Part shown: positions 16,195 to 24,913 of the stretch, in pieces
Numbering within the stretch: position 1 is the first letter of the stretch
Layout of the letters: each line of letters opens with the position of its first letter
Source: Sulfuritalea sp.
Lineage (GTDB): Bacteria; Pseudomonadota; Gammaproteobacteria; Burkholderiales; Rhodocyclaceae
Direction of reading: 5' to 3'
Length of the DNA: 64,000 bases
Assembly: GCA_016708585.1 (NCBI GenBank)
Contig: JADJFK010000002.1
Span: 1 to 64,000, forward strand
Made by a program: the position numbers and the translations under genes
The notes under the pieces: generated by a model
What the model saw: the letters and a program-made list of their open reading frames with translations, nothing else
What the model was told of the DNA's origin: nothing
Database searches by the model: none

Positions 16195-17367
16195 TCAGGC
16201 TGCCAAGAACTCTTTGATCAGCGGCACCAGCATCGCGACCAGTTCGGCGCCTTCGGCATCGCTCATGACCAGCGGCGGCAACAGGCGCACGACCTTCTCG
16301 GCCGTCACGTTGATCAGCAGGCCGGCGGCCAGCGCCCGCTTGACCAGGTCGCCACAGGGCCGATCGAGTTCGACGCCGATCATCAGGCCGTCGCCGCGCA
16401 CCTCGACAAAGCCCGCGACCCCCGACAAGTCGGCGCGCAAACCGCCACGGATGGCTTCGCCCAGGGTCGTCGCGCGGGCCGTCAGGCCATCCGCTTCGAT
16501 CACCTCGAGCGTGGTCAAGGCGGCAACGCACGCCAGCGGGTTGCCGCCGAAGGTGGAACCGTGGTTGCCCGGCTTGAACACGCCGGCGGCGCGTCCCGTG
16601 GCCAGACAGGCGCCGATCGGCACGCCGGAACCCAGCCCCTTGGCCAGGGTCATTACATCGGGCACGATACCCGCATGCTGGTGGGCGAACCAGGCGCCGG
16701 TGCGGCCGATGCCGCACTGCACCTCGTCGACCATGAACAACCAGTTCTTCCGGTCGCAAATCTGCCGCAACTCACGCATGAAGTCCTGGTGTGCGATATG
16801 GATGCCGCCCTCGCCCTGGATGGGCTCGAACAGCACCGCGACGACGTTCGGATTGCGCGCGGCGACCTGCTCGATGGCGGCGAGGTCATCGAACGGCACC
16901 CGCACGAAGCCGGAGACCAGCGGCTCGAAGCCGGCCTGCACCTTGCGGTTGCCGGTGGCGGAGAGCGTCGCCAGGGTGCGGCCATGGAAGGCCTGCTCCA
17001 TGACGATGATGGCGGGTTGCTCGATGCCCTGCTGGTGCCCGTACATGCGCGCCAGCTTGATCGCGGCTTCGTTGGCCTCGCAGCCGGAATTGCAGAAGAA
17101 CACTTCGTCCATGCGCGAGATTGCGGCGAGGCGATCGGAAGCCGCCTCAGCCTGGGTAATGCGATAAACGTTCGAGACGTGCATGAGGCGGCCAACCTGC
17201 TCGCTCAACGCCTTCACCAAACGAGGGTGATTGTGGCCCAGCGTATTTACCGCTATTCCGGCGAGGGCATCCAGGTAGGACTTGCCCTGCTCGTCGAACA
17301 TCCGGCAACCCTGCCCGTGGGTAAAGGCCACCGGCAGGCGCCCGTAGGTATTCATCAGATGCGGCAT
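16195..17367 (-). CDS. argD: Acetylornithine aminotransferase
   Basis: A 390-residue class III PLP aminotransferase acting on N-acetylornithine (and possibly succinyl-diaminopimelate). The PLP lysine lies in MTLAKGLGSGVPIGA, with VDEVQCGIGRTG and STFGGNPLACVA as further family signatures. The ATG at 17367 follows GCGGAG; upstream in-frame starts would add a non-conserved tail. First gene of the argDFG operon, divergent from the ParA gene. Confidence 0.96.
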   Translation of the reverse strand: MPHLMNTYGRLPVAFTHGQGCRMFDEQGKSYLDALAGIAVNTLGHNHPRLVKALSEQVGRLMHVSNVYRITQAEAASDRLAAISRMDEVFFCNSGCEANEAAIKLARMYGHQQGIEQPAIIVMEQAFHGRTLATLSATGNRKVQAGFEPLVSGFVRVPFDDLAAIEQVAARNPNVVAVLFEPIQGEGGIHIAHQDFMRELRQICDRKNWLFMVDEVQCGIGRTGAWFAHQHAGIVPDVMTLAKGLGSGVPIGACLATGRAAGVFKPGNHGSTFGGNPLACVAALTTLEVIEADGLTARATTLGEAIRGGLRADLSGVAGFVEVRGDGLMIGVELDRPCGDLVKRALAAGLLINVTAEKVVRLLPPLVMSDAEGAELVAMLVPLIKEFLAA

Positions 17368-17566
17368 GCATGCACTCCGCGAAAACATGGTTCCAGTGTA
17401 GGGTAATGCCGGCCGCGTCGGCGCCAGGCATCGCGACCGCAACGAAAGGCTTCACGCAAAAACATACGGCGGCCGAAGAGCAACGCGGCCGCCGTGCTTG
17501 ATAAACGCCTCTATACTAAGTGAAAAATTTGCCCCTGTACAGAGTGCAACGGCGGAGGTTCCGGCA

Positions 17567-18328
17567 GTGAGGATGGCGGTATTCAACCAGAAGGGCGGCG
17601 TCGGCAAGACCACCACGGTACTCAACCTCGCCGCCGCGCTGGCGCGGGATTCCGCGCCAGCCCTGCTGGTCGACCTCGACCCGCAGGCGCACCTGTCGGC
17701 GGTCCATGGCAAAGCACTGGGCGAGGCGCACAACAGCGTTTTCGCGCTGTATCAGGACAACCGGCCGCTCGACGACTTGGCCGTGGCCTGGGACGGCGTC
17801 GGTCGCCTGATACCGGCACACGCGGAACTGATCAAGGTCGATTCCATTTTCGGCAAGGGACCGGCCATCCTCAACCGGCTCAGCATCGGCTTGCAGGCGC
17901 TGGAGGCAGCCGGCGGCGAAGACACCGTCCTGATCGACTGCTGCCCGTTTCTGGGAGTGCTCTCCCTCAATGCGATTTTTGCCGCCGACCGGATGCTGAT
18001 TCCCGTCTCGTCGGACTATCTCTCCCTGCGCGGCGCCCTGCAGATCGAACATACCTTGAAGGCTCTCGAGCCCGTGCTCAAGCGGCGCATCGAACGCCGC
18101 TACCTGCTGACCCGGTTTGATCGCCGCCGCAAGATGAGCTTCGACATCCAGGAGCGCATGCGTCGGCAGTTCGGCGCCGAGCTGTGCGAAACGGTCATTT
18201 CGGAAAACGTGGCAATCGCCGAAGCCCCGGCAATGAGTCTCGACATCTTTTCCCACCACCCGACGAGCCGCGGGGCGCAGGACTACATGGCATTGATGGG
18301 GGAATTGCGCGCGGCGCGCTTCATCTGA
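17567..18328 (+). CDS. Orphan ParA/MinD-type ATPase
   Basis: A 253-residue Walker-type ATPase with the deviant Walker A motif NQKGGVGKTT, Walker B-like LLVDLDPQAHLS and LIDCCPFLG. No parB or parS-like element is adjacent, so chromosome partition is unlikely; such orphans often place protein clusters or act in cellulose or chemoreceptor positioning. I chose GTG 17567 because GGAGGT stands seven bases upstream and a TATACT -10 box at 17512-17517 would put the transcript start near 17524, after the alternative TTG at 17498. Confidence 0.82.
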   Translation: MRMAVFNQKGGVGKTTTVLNLAAALARDSAPALLVDLDPQAHLSAVHGKALGEAHNSVFALYQDNRPLDDLAVAWDGVGRLIPAHAELIKVDSIFGKGPAILNRLSIGLQALEAAGGEDTVLIDCCPFLGVLSLNAIFAADRMLIPVSSDYLSLRGALQIEHTLKALEPVLKRRIERRYLLTRFDRRRKMSFDIQERMRRQFGAELCETVISENVAIAEAPAMSLDIFSHHPTSRGAQDYMALMGELRAARFI

Positions 18329-18382
18329 CGCCGCCGCACATGCAATAAGGCAACCGGGAACCAGCTGCCGCCGGAAACCGGC

Positions 18383-18604
18383 TCAACGAACAATGAGGTT
18401 TGCGACTTCCTCGAAGCTGGCCACCGGTACGCGAACGCTGCCGTGATGGCAAACGCAGTCGATGATCTGGCAGTTGTGGTAGACCTGCCGCAGCTTGCGC
18501 TGGGCGTCGAATTCGTCGATACCGTGGATCATCAAATTATCCACGACCACTCCCTGCCGGGTCCGGATCCGGAACGCGTATTTTATGAACTGATGGGATT
18601 GCAT
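18383..18604 (-). CDS. Small hypothetical protein with its own strong promoter
   Basis: A 73-residue soluble protein that I do not recognise by name. It opens MQSHQFIKYAFRIRTRQG, then VVVDNLMIHGIDEFDAQRKL. It contains three cysteines (CQIIDCVCHH) and ends in hydrophobic EEVANLIVR. Codon pattern, an AAAGGGG ribosome site and a good promoter support it as a real gene. The fold resembles a small alpha/beta domain, but this is only an impression. Confidence 0.7.
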   Translation of the reverse strand: MQSHQFIKYAFRIRTRQGVVVDNLMIHGIDEFDAQRKLRQVYHNCQIIDCVCHHGSVRVPVASFEEVANLIVR

Positions 18605-18616
18605 AAAACCCCTTTC

Positions 18617-18664
18617 ACTTCAATGAAGTTGGGTAAGTATATGCAGTGACTTCGTGAAACTCAA
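18617..18664 (-). promoter_or_regulatory. Promoter and palindrome for the 73-residue protein
   Basis: On the minus strand, TTGAGT (18659-18664), a 17-bp spacer and TATACT (18636-18641) form a near-consensus sigma-70 promoter. Just downstream, in the leader, is the perfect palindrome ACTTCAATGAAGT (18617-18629), a candidate operator. Confidence 0.7.
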
Positions 18665-18788
18665 GCTATTTGTCTAATTTAAAGCGACATTTCAATATAC
18701 ATTATGCAAATAGTGGTATTTCGCAAAGCGCAAAAGAAAATTCCGTAGCCAAAATAAATTTAGAGAGGCTTGCCGCGGAGCTCCCATG

Positions 18789-18821
18789 AAAAAAGGCTGC
18801 CCCATACGGGGCAGCCTTTTT
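18789..18821 (-). terminator. Intrinsic terminator of rpsT
   Basis: The stem GGCTGCCCC-ata-CGGGGCAGCC is flanked by A and T runs, so it can act in both directions. It lies 28 bases past the rpsT stop. Confidence 0.92.
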
Positions 18822-18848
18822 GTCTCAGCGCTTGCGCGCCGGTGGCGT

Positions 18849-19109
18849 TCAGAGTGCCTTGATCGCGGCCGAAAGGCGGCTCTTCTGGCGCGCTGCCAGG
18901 TTCTTGTGCACGATCTTCTTGTCGGCGATGGAGTCGATCACGGCCTGTGACTCCTTGAAGACGGCCTGTGCGGCGCTTTTGTCGCCGGCCTCGATCGCCT
19001 TGCGTACCTTCTTGATTGCGGTGCGCAACGTGGAACGCTGGCTCATGTTGTGCGCACGCTGCTCGGTCGCCTGACGGGCACGTTTGCGGGCTTGGACGGT
19101 ATTGGCCAT
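18849..19109 (-). CDS. rpsT: 30S ribosomal protein S20
   Basis: An 86-residue, very basic protein with the S20 pattern MANTVQARKRARQATEQRAHN...RSTLRTAIKKVRKAI...KKIVHKNLAARQKSRLSAAIKAL. It binds 16S rRNA in early small-subunit assembly. Monocistronic, with its own terminator, and divergent from murJ as in many betaproteobacteria. Confidence 0.98.
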   Translation of the reverse strand: MANTVQARKRARQATEQRAHNMSQRSTLRTAIKKVRKAIEAGDKSAAQAVFKESQAVIDSIADKKIVHKNLAARQKSRLSAAIKAL

Positions 19110-19208
19110 GGAGATATCCGGTAGATCTTGGAAAGCGCGCGATTATAGGGGGGTCTTCCTCCCATTGCAAGCGGCTTCTGCGGGCGACATCCCGGATACC
19201 ATACCGGC

Positions 19209-20744
19209 ATGAATCTGCTCCGAGCCCTGGCCACCGTCAGCGGGATGACCCTGCTGTCCCGCATCCTGGGCTTTGTCCGCGACTTCGTGATCGCCAGGAC
19301 CTTCGGCGCCGGCATGATGACCGACGCCTTCTTCGTCGCCTTTCGCCTGCCCAACCTGCTGCGCCGGCTGTTTGCCGAGGGAGCGTTTTCGCAGGCTTTT
19401 GTTCCCGTCCTGGCCGAATACCGCAATCGCCGCGGGGAAATCGAGACCAGGACACTGGTCGATCGCGTCGCCAGCGTGCTGTTTCTCGCCCTGGTCGTCG
19501 TCAGCGCGCTGGGCGCGGTCGCCGCACCGTTACTGATCGCCGTGACTGCGCCGGGTTTCAGTGCCGACGCCGACAAATTTCAACTCACGGTCGAACTGAC
19601 CCGGATCACCTTCCCCTACATACTGTTCATGTCGCTGGTGGCGCTTGCTGCCGGCGTCCTCAATACATGGAGCCGGTTCGCCCTGCCCGCATTCACGCCA
19701 GTGCTGCTGAACCTGTCCTTCATCGGCATGGCACTGTTTGCCGCGCCCTGGTTCGATCCGCCCGTCCTCGCCCTGGCCTGGGCGGTAGTCCTGGGCGGCG
19801 TGCTGCAACTCGCAATCCAGCTGCCCGCGCTGGCCAGGATCGGCATGCTGCCGCGCTTCGACCCGGTCTGGCGCGACGAGGGCGTGCAGCGTGTGCTCAA
19901 GCTCATGGCGCCCGCCGTGCTGGGCGTTTCCGTGGCGCAGATCAGCCTGCTGATCAATACCATCTTTGCCTCCTTCCTCGAAACCGGCAGCGTCTCCTGG
20001 CTCTACTATGCCGACCGGCTGATGGAATTCCCCGCCGGCCTGCTCGGCGCGGCGCTGGGCACCATCCTGCTGCCCAGCCTGGCCAAGACCCATGCCGCCG
20101 GCAATTCCGGGGATTTTTCGGCGCTGCTCGACTGGGGCTTGCGCCTGACCCTGATGCTGACCCTGCCCGCCTCGCTGGCGCTGGCGATGTTGGCCGTCCC
20201 CTTGCTATCGACCCTGTTCCAGTACGGCGCTTTCGCCGCGAGCGACGTACTGCGCACACGCGAGGCGCTGGTGGCCTACTCGATCGGACTGACGGGCCTG
20301 ATCCTGGTGAAGGTGCTGGCCCCCGGTTTTTATGCGCGGCAGGACATCCGCACACCGGTGAAAATCGCCCTCCTCACCCTGGCATTGACACAACTCATGA
20401 ACCTCGCCTTCATCGGCTGGCTCAAGCACGCGGGGCTGGCGCTGTCGATCGGGCTCGCCTCCTGCTTCAACGCCGCGATGCTCTGGCGCGGCCTGCGCCG
20501 GCGGGCGGTGTACCAGCCGCAGCCTGGCTGGGGGGTGTTTACGGCAAAGCTGCTGGCGGCGCTGCTGGTGCTCGGTTGCGTGCTCTGGTTTACCGCGGGG
20601 GCCGACACGACATGGCTGGCGATGAGCGGCGAGCAGCGCATCCTGAAACTGGCCGGGGCAGTCTGCGGCGGCATCGCCAGCTATTTCGCGACCCTGTTCC
20701 TGCTCGGCTTCCGTCTGCGCGACTTCCGCCGCCTGGCCGCCTGA
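19209..20744 (+). CDS. murJ: Lipid II flippase MurJ
   Basis: A 511-residue polytopic membrane protein of the MviN/MurJ family, expected to have 14 transmembrane helices. It flips lipid II to the periplasmic side for peptidoglycan synthesis. Family wording includes SRILGFVRDFVIARTFGAG, the FRLPNLLRRLFAEGAFSQAFVP stretch and PAVLGVSVAQISLLINT. It starts at ATG 19209 with a weak ribosome site. Its stop abuts the convergent ggt stop without any spacer, so the two transcripts may overlap. Confidence 0.97.
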   Translation: MNLLRALATVSGMTLLSRILGFVRDFVIARTFGAGMMTDAFFVAFRLPNLLRRLFAEGAFSQAFVPVLAEYRNRRGEIETRTLVDRVASVLFLALVVVSALGAVAAPLLIAVTAPGFSADADKFQLTVELTRITFPYILFMSLVALAAGVLNTWSRFALPAFTPVLLNLSFIGMALFAAPWFDPPVLALAWAVVLGGVLQLAIQLPALARIGMLPRFDPVWRDEGVQRVLKLMAPAVLGVSVAQISLLINTIFASFLETGSVSWLYYADRLMEFPAGLLGAALGTILLPSLAKTHAAGNSGDFSALLDWGLRLTLMLTLPASLALAMLAVPLLSTLFQYGAFAASDVLRTREALVAYSIGLTGLILVKVLAPGFYARQDIRTPVKIALLTLALTQLMNLAFIGWLKHAGLALSIGLASCFNAAMLWRGLRRRAVYQPQPGWGVFTAKLLAALLVLGCVLWFTAGADTTWLAMSGEQRILKLAGAVCGGIASYFATLFLLGFRLRDFRRLAA

Positions 20745-22502
20745 TCAGTCGCCGCGGGCGCTGCCCTCGCGGCGCGGGTCGACGGCGCCCACCCAGCGAC
20801 CGTCGCGCCGCACGATCAGGTGCAGGCCGCTGGTCATTTCCGTGCGCTGGACCGCATGACCGCGCTTTTCGAGCTCCTGCACCAGGTCATCACCGACCCG
20901 TCCGCGCTCCACTTCGGTGGCGCCGTTGCGATTGCCGGCATGGCCCATGGCGAGGGCTGCCATCGGCTCCATGCCGCCATCGAGCAAGGCCTGCAGCGTA
21001 CGCGCGACGTAATTGATGATGCGGCTGCCACCGGGCGAGCCGAGCACGGCATGCAGCCGCCCCCTGGCGTCGAACACCAGCGTCGGCGCCATCGAGGACA
21101 GCGGGCGCTTGCCCGGTTCCGCGCGATTGGCAACTGGCTTGCCCTCGCGTTCGGATGTGAAGGAAAAATCGGTGAGCTGGTTGTTGAGAAGAAAACCGTC
21201 GACCTGGATGCGGCTGCCGAAACCGGCCTCGATCGAACTGGTCAGGGCGACGGCATTGCCCTGGCCATCGACGATCGACAGGTGGGTGGTGGCGGGCAGC
21301 TCCGGCGCATCACCATCGGCCTGCACCTTTGGGGAAGAAACGCTCCCCGGGGCGGCAATGCCCATGGCCCTGCCCGGTTCGATCAGGCGGCTGCGCCGCT
21401 CGAGGTAATCGTTCGCCAGCAACTCCCGCTGCGGAACCCGGACGAAATCCGGATCGCCGACGTAACGGGAACGATCGGCATAAACCAGCCGCCCGGCCTC
21501 GGCGAAGTGATGGACCGCATCGGCGCGTTCCGCGGGGCCTGGAGGCAGGCCGCCGCGTTCGAGGATGCCGAGCAGTTGCAGGACGCCGATGCCGCCCGAC
21601 GATGGCGGTGGCATACCGCAGACGCGCCAGCGGCGGAAACTGCCGCAGACCGCCTCGCGCCGGAGCGGACGATAATCGCGCAGGTCGCCGGACGTGATGC
21701 TGCCGCCACGCCTGGCCACCGCCGCGACGATGCGCTCGGCGGTGGCCCCGCTGTGCAATGCGGCGCTGCCTTCGTGCGCGACCCGGCGCAGCATGAGGGC
21801 GAGTTCGGGGTTGCGCAGGGTATCGCCGACCCCGAGCGGTTCACCATTGGGCCGGTAATAGAGTGCGCGTGCCGCCGCATCGTTGCGCAGCAGGGTATCC
21901 TGGCCCAGCAACTGGTTCAGGCGCGGCGAAACCGGGAATCCGTTCTCGGCAAGCCGTATGGCAGGGACGAGCAGGCGTTCCCACTTCAGTTTGCCGTGCC
22001 GGCGATGCGCTTCCTCCAGCATCGCCAACAGGCCGGGGACACCGACCGACTTGCCGCTCGCCACCAGTTCCGCAAATGGCGCCAAGCTGCCGTCGGCGCG
22101 CATTGCAAAGTCGGCGCCGGTGGCACGGGGCGCAGTCTCCCGTCCGTCCCAGGCCGAAATCTGCTTGCGCCCTGCATCCCAGTGGAGCAGGAAACCGCCG
22201 CCGCCGAGTCCCGACGATTGTGGTTCGACCAGGTTGAGCACCCATTGTGCGGTGATCGCGGCGTCGAGTGCATTGCCACCCAGTTGCAGAATTTCCGCGG
22301 CGGCATCCGTAGCATGGGCATTTGCCGTGACAACCATGAAGCCGGCGCTGGCTGCCGCGGGTCGCGGCGCGAAACCGCTGGCGGCCTCGGGTTGGGCGGA
22401 CTGCGACCAAACCCTGCCGGCGCCCGCCAGAACGGCCAGCGCCAAGAAAAAACGGGCAGCCCGCAGGCTGCCCGTTTGCTTGATAGCTCCGCCTGAAATC
22501 AC
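20745..22502 (-). CDS. ggt: Gamma-glutamyltransferase, exported
   Basis: A 585-residue periplasmic enzyme that cleaves gamma-glutamyl bonds (glutathione). It self-processes at the threonine of TTHLSIVDGQGNAVALT; PPPSSGGIG and the GSPGGSRIINYV loop are also present. The most plausible start is GTG 22502, which overlaps the hppA stop (GTGA) and gives an N-terminus with basic residues followed by the hydrophobic FFLALAVLAGA signal core. The hppA terminator hairpin lies inside these signal codons. A dispersed-repeat copy lies within the gene. Confidence 0.88.
   Translation of the reverse strand: MISGGAIKQTGSLRAARFFLALAVLAGAGRVWSQSAQPEAASGFAPRPAAASAGFMVVTANAHATDAAAEILQLGGNALDAAITAQWVLNLVEPQSSGLGGGGFLLHWDAGRKQISAWDGRETAPRATGADFAMRADGSLAPFAELVASGKSVGVPGLLAMLEEAHRRHGKLKWERLLVPAIRLAENGFPVSPRLNQLLGQDTLLRNDAAARALYYRPNGEPLGVGDTLRNPELALMLRRVAHEGSAALHSGATAERIVAAVARRGGSITSGDLRDYRPLRREAVCGSFRRWRVCGMPPPSSGGIGVLQLLGILERGGLPPGPAERADAVHHFAEAGRLVYADRSRYVGDPDFVRVPQRELLANDYLERRSRLIEPGRAMGIAAPGSVSSPKVQADGDAPELPATTHLSIVDGQGNAVALTSSIEAGFGSRIQVDGFLLNNQLTDFSFTSEREGKPVANRAEPGKRPLSSMAPTLVFDARGRLHAVLGSPGGSRIINYVARTLQALLDGGMEPMAALAMGHAGNRNGATEVERGRVGDDLVQELEKRGHAVQRTEMTSGLHLIVRRDGRWVGAVDPRREGSARGD
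22106..22129 (+). repeat. Dispersed 24-bp repeat, copy 4 (inside ggt)
   Basis: Copy within ggt with AAAGTCGGCGCCGGTGGCAC as its core. On the coding strand it reads R-A-T-G-A-D-F, a different frame from the copies in lpxK and the LysR gene. Confidence 0.65.
22447..22476 (-). terminator. Terminator of hppA, overlapping ggt signal-peptide codons
   Basis: On the minus strand, AACGGGCAGCC-tgc-GGGCTGCCCGTT is followed by a run of six T. It begins 23 bases past the hppA stop and lies inside the predicted signal-peptide codons of ggt. Confidence 0.88.
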
Positions 22503-24604
22503 ACGACCAGCGGCAGGATCAGCAGCGCGACGATGTTGATGATCTTGATCAGCGGGTTCACCGCGGGGCCGGCCGTATCCTTGTACGGGTCGCCCACCGT
22601 GTCGCCGGTCACGGCCGCCTTGTGCGCCTCGGAACCCTTGCCGCCGAAGTTGCCGTCCTCGATGTACTTCTTGGCATTGTCCCAGCAACCGCCGCCAGTG
22701 GTCATCGAAATCGCCACGAAGAGGCCGGTGACGATGGTACCCATCAGCACGCCGCCCAGGGCACGGACGCCGGCACCGACGCCACCCACGGCCGGCATCA
22801 GCATGTTCATGACGATGGCGACCACGACGGGAACCAGTACCGGCAGCAACGACGGGATCATCATTTCCCTGATCGCAGCCTTGGTCAGCATGTCGACACA
22901 GGTGCCGTATTCCGGCTTGGCCGTGCCTTCCATGATGCCCTTGATCTCCTTGAACTGGCGGCGCACTTCGACCACCACGGAGCCGGCGGCGCGACCCACC
23001 GCTTCCATGCCCATCGCGGCGAACAGGTAAGGCACCATGCCGCCGACGAAGAGGCCGATGATGACGGCCGGATCGGACAGGTCGAACGCGAACTTGATGC
23101 CCGGCTTGAGCGATTCCAGGCCATGCGTGAAGTCGGCGAACAACACCAGCGCGGCCAGGCCGGCGGAACCGATGGCGTAGCCCTTGGTCACCGCCTTGGT
23201 GGTGTTGCCCACGGCATCGAGCGGATCGGTGATGGCGCGCACCGAAGGCGGCAGCTCGGACATTTCGGCAATGCCGCCGGCGTTGTCGGTGATCGGGCCG
23301 TAGGCGTCAAGTGCGACGATGATGCCGGCCATGGACAACATTGACGTGGCGGCGATCGCTATGCCGTAAAGGCCGCCCATCGCATACGAGGCCCAAATCG
23401 CGGCGCAGACCGACAGTACCGGCCAGGCGGTTGCCTTCATCGAAACGCCGAGGCCGGCGATGATGTTGGTGCCATGGCCCGTGGTCGAAGCTTCCGCAAC
23501 GTGCTGCACCGGCTTGAACTCCGTGCCGGTGTAGTACTCGGTGATAAACACCATCAAGCCAGTGAGCACCAGCCCGATGACAGCCGCGGAGTAAAGCCGC
23601 ATCTGCGAACCGCCACTGATGTTCAGCACGCTGTCGAGCAGATGGTCGTCGATCAGCCAGGTGGTCATCGGATAGAACGCGACCAGCGCCAGCACACCGG
23701 CCACCGCCAGGCCCCGATAGAGCGCGTTCATGATCTTGGCGCCGGGCGAAGTCTTGACAAACATCACGCCGATGATCGAGGCGATGATCGAGAACCCACC
23801 CAGGGCCAGCGGATAGATCACCGCCTGCTCGGCGAAAGCAGGGTTCGCTTTCAGCAACAGTACGCCCAGCAGCATCGTAGCCACCGTCGTCACCGCGTAG
23901 GTCTCGAACAGGTCGGCCGCCATGCCGGCACAATCGCCGACGTTGTCGCCGACGTTGTCGGCGATCACGGCCGGGTTGCGCGGGTCATCCTCGGGAATGC
24001 CGGCTTCCACCTTGCCCACCAGGTCGGCGCCGACGTCGGCACCCTTGGTGAAGATGCCGCCGCCGAGTCTGGCGAAGATCGAGATCAGGGAGGAACCGAA
24101 ACCGAGGCCGACCAGCGGATGGATGATGTCTTCCAGCTTGATGTTTGGGCCGCCCATCACCTTGAGCGCAGCGTAGTAGCCGGCGACGCCCAGCAAGCCA
24201 AGGCCAACCACCAGCATGCCGGTGATGGCACCACCCTTGAAGGCCACGTTGAGCGCCTCATTGAGTCCGACGGTAGCCGCCTGCGCGGTGCGCACGTTGG
24301 CACGAACCGAAACGTTCATGCCAATGTAGCCGGCAGCGCCCGACAACACGGCGCCGATGACGAAACCGATGGCGGTCTTCGCCCCGAGGAACACCAGTAT
24401 CGCGACCGCAAGCACGGCGCCGACGATACCGATGGTCGTGTATTGGCGATTCAGATAGGCTTGGGCGCCTTCCTGGATCGCCGCCGCAATTCCCTTCATG
24501 CGGTCGTTGCCCGCCGGTTGCGCCAGAATCCACTGGCTCATGACCCAGCCGTAAGCGATTGCCGCCACCGCGCAGACCAGTGCGAAGATCAGTCCTGCTG
24601 ACAT
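22499..24604 (-). CDS. hppA: Membrane H+-translocating pyrophosphatase, K+-independent type
   Basis: A 701-residue ion pump with about 16 transmembrane helices that couples hydrolysis of PPi to proton export. The catalytic acidic motifs are present: TKGADVGADLVGKVEAGIPE and ADNVGDNVGDCAGMAADLFE. The lysine in GNTTKA marks the K+-independent subclass; the K+-dependent subclass has alanine there. The neighbouring PPi-type phosphofructokinase suggests that PPi is an energy currency in this organism. Confidence 0.96.
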   Translation of the reverse strand: MSAGLIFALVCAVAAIAYGWVMSQWILAQPAGNDRMKGIAAAIQEGAQAYLNRQYTTIGIVGAVLAVAILVFLGAKTAIGFVIGAVLSGAAGYIGMNVSVRANVRTAQAATVGLNEALNVAFKGGAITGMLVVGLGLLGVAGYYAALKVMGGPNIKLEDIIHPLVGLGFGSSLISIFARLGGGIFTKGADVGADLVGKVEAGIPEDDPRNPAVIADNVGDNVGDCAGMAADLFETYAVTTVATMLLGVLLLKANPAFAEQAVIYPLALGGFSIIASIIGVMFVKTSPGAKIMNALYRGLAVAGVLALVAFYPMTTWLIDDHLLDSVLNISGGSQMRLYSAAVIGLVLTGLMVFITEYYTGTEFKPVQHVAEASTTGHGTNIIAGLGVSMKATAWPVLSVCAAIWASYAMGGLYGIAIAATSMLSMAGIIVALDAYGPITDNAGGIAEMSELPPSVRAITDPLDAVGNTTKAVTKGYAIGSAGLAALVLFADFTHGLESLKPGIKFAFDLSDPAVIIGLFVGGMVPYLFAAMGMEAVGRAAGSVVVEVRRQFKEIKGIMEGTAKPEYGTCVDMLTKAAIREMMIPSLLPVLVPVVVAIVMNMLMPAVGGVGAGVRALGGVLMGTIVTGLFVAISMTTGGGCWDNAKKYIEDGNFGGKGSEAHKAAVTGDTVGDPYKDTAGPAVNPLIKIINIVALLILPLVV

Positions 24605-24913
24605 AATTCCCCCGTTTGATTAATGACCTGAACATGTGATTTTATCACGACGCGCACTGCTCGCAAGAACTGCACGAAAGCCTCTATTGCTTGAAATTTA
24701 ATGATTTTCGGCGCTCCCCGTTCGCGGCACCGGAAGGTTGCGAAGTACGCCGAATAGTCGAAGGAATGCCGTTCCCGCCCACCCCGGTCAACAAATTCCT
24801 GATGCTCGAATCGAGCGACTGGATGCCGGCTGAGTAGAATGGCCGCTATAGTGGTCGGATGTCTGGCGGTGCGACCGTCATCCGGGTCTCCAAAATGAAA
24901 GGAGCAGCACATC
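24605..24913. promoter_or_regulatory. Divergent control region of hppA and the PPi-phosphofructokinase gene
   Basis: This 309-base gap holds no gene. It contains the palindromes GTGAT-ttt-ATCAC (24636-24648), close to hppA, and GCTCGAATCGAGC (24804-24816), upstream of the kinase gene. Two -10-like boxes stand at 24835-24840 (TAGAAT) and 24847-24852 (TATAGT). No convincing -35 boxes were found. Either palindrome could be an operator. Confidence 0.4.

Noticed and set aside
17567..18328. ParA as sign of an integrated plasmid
   Set aside because: No parB, rep or transfer genes, and the neighbours are core genes.
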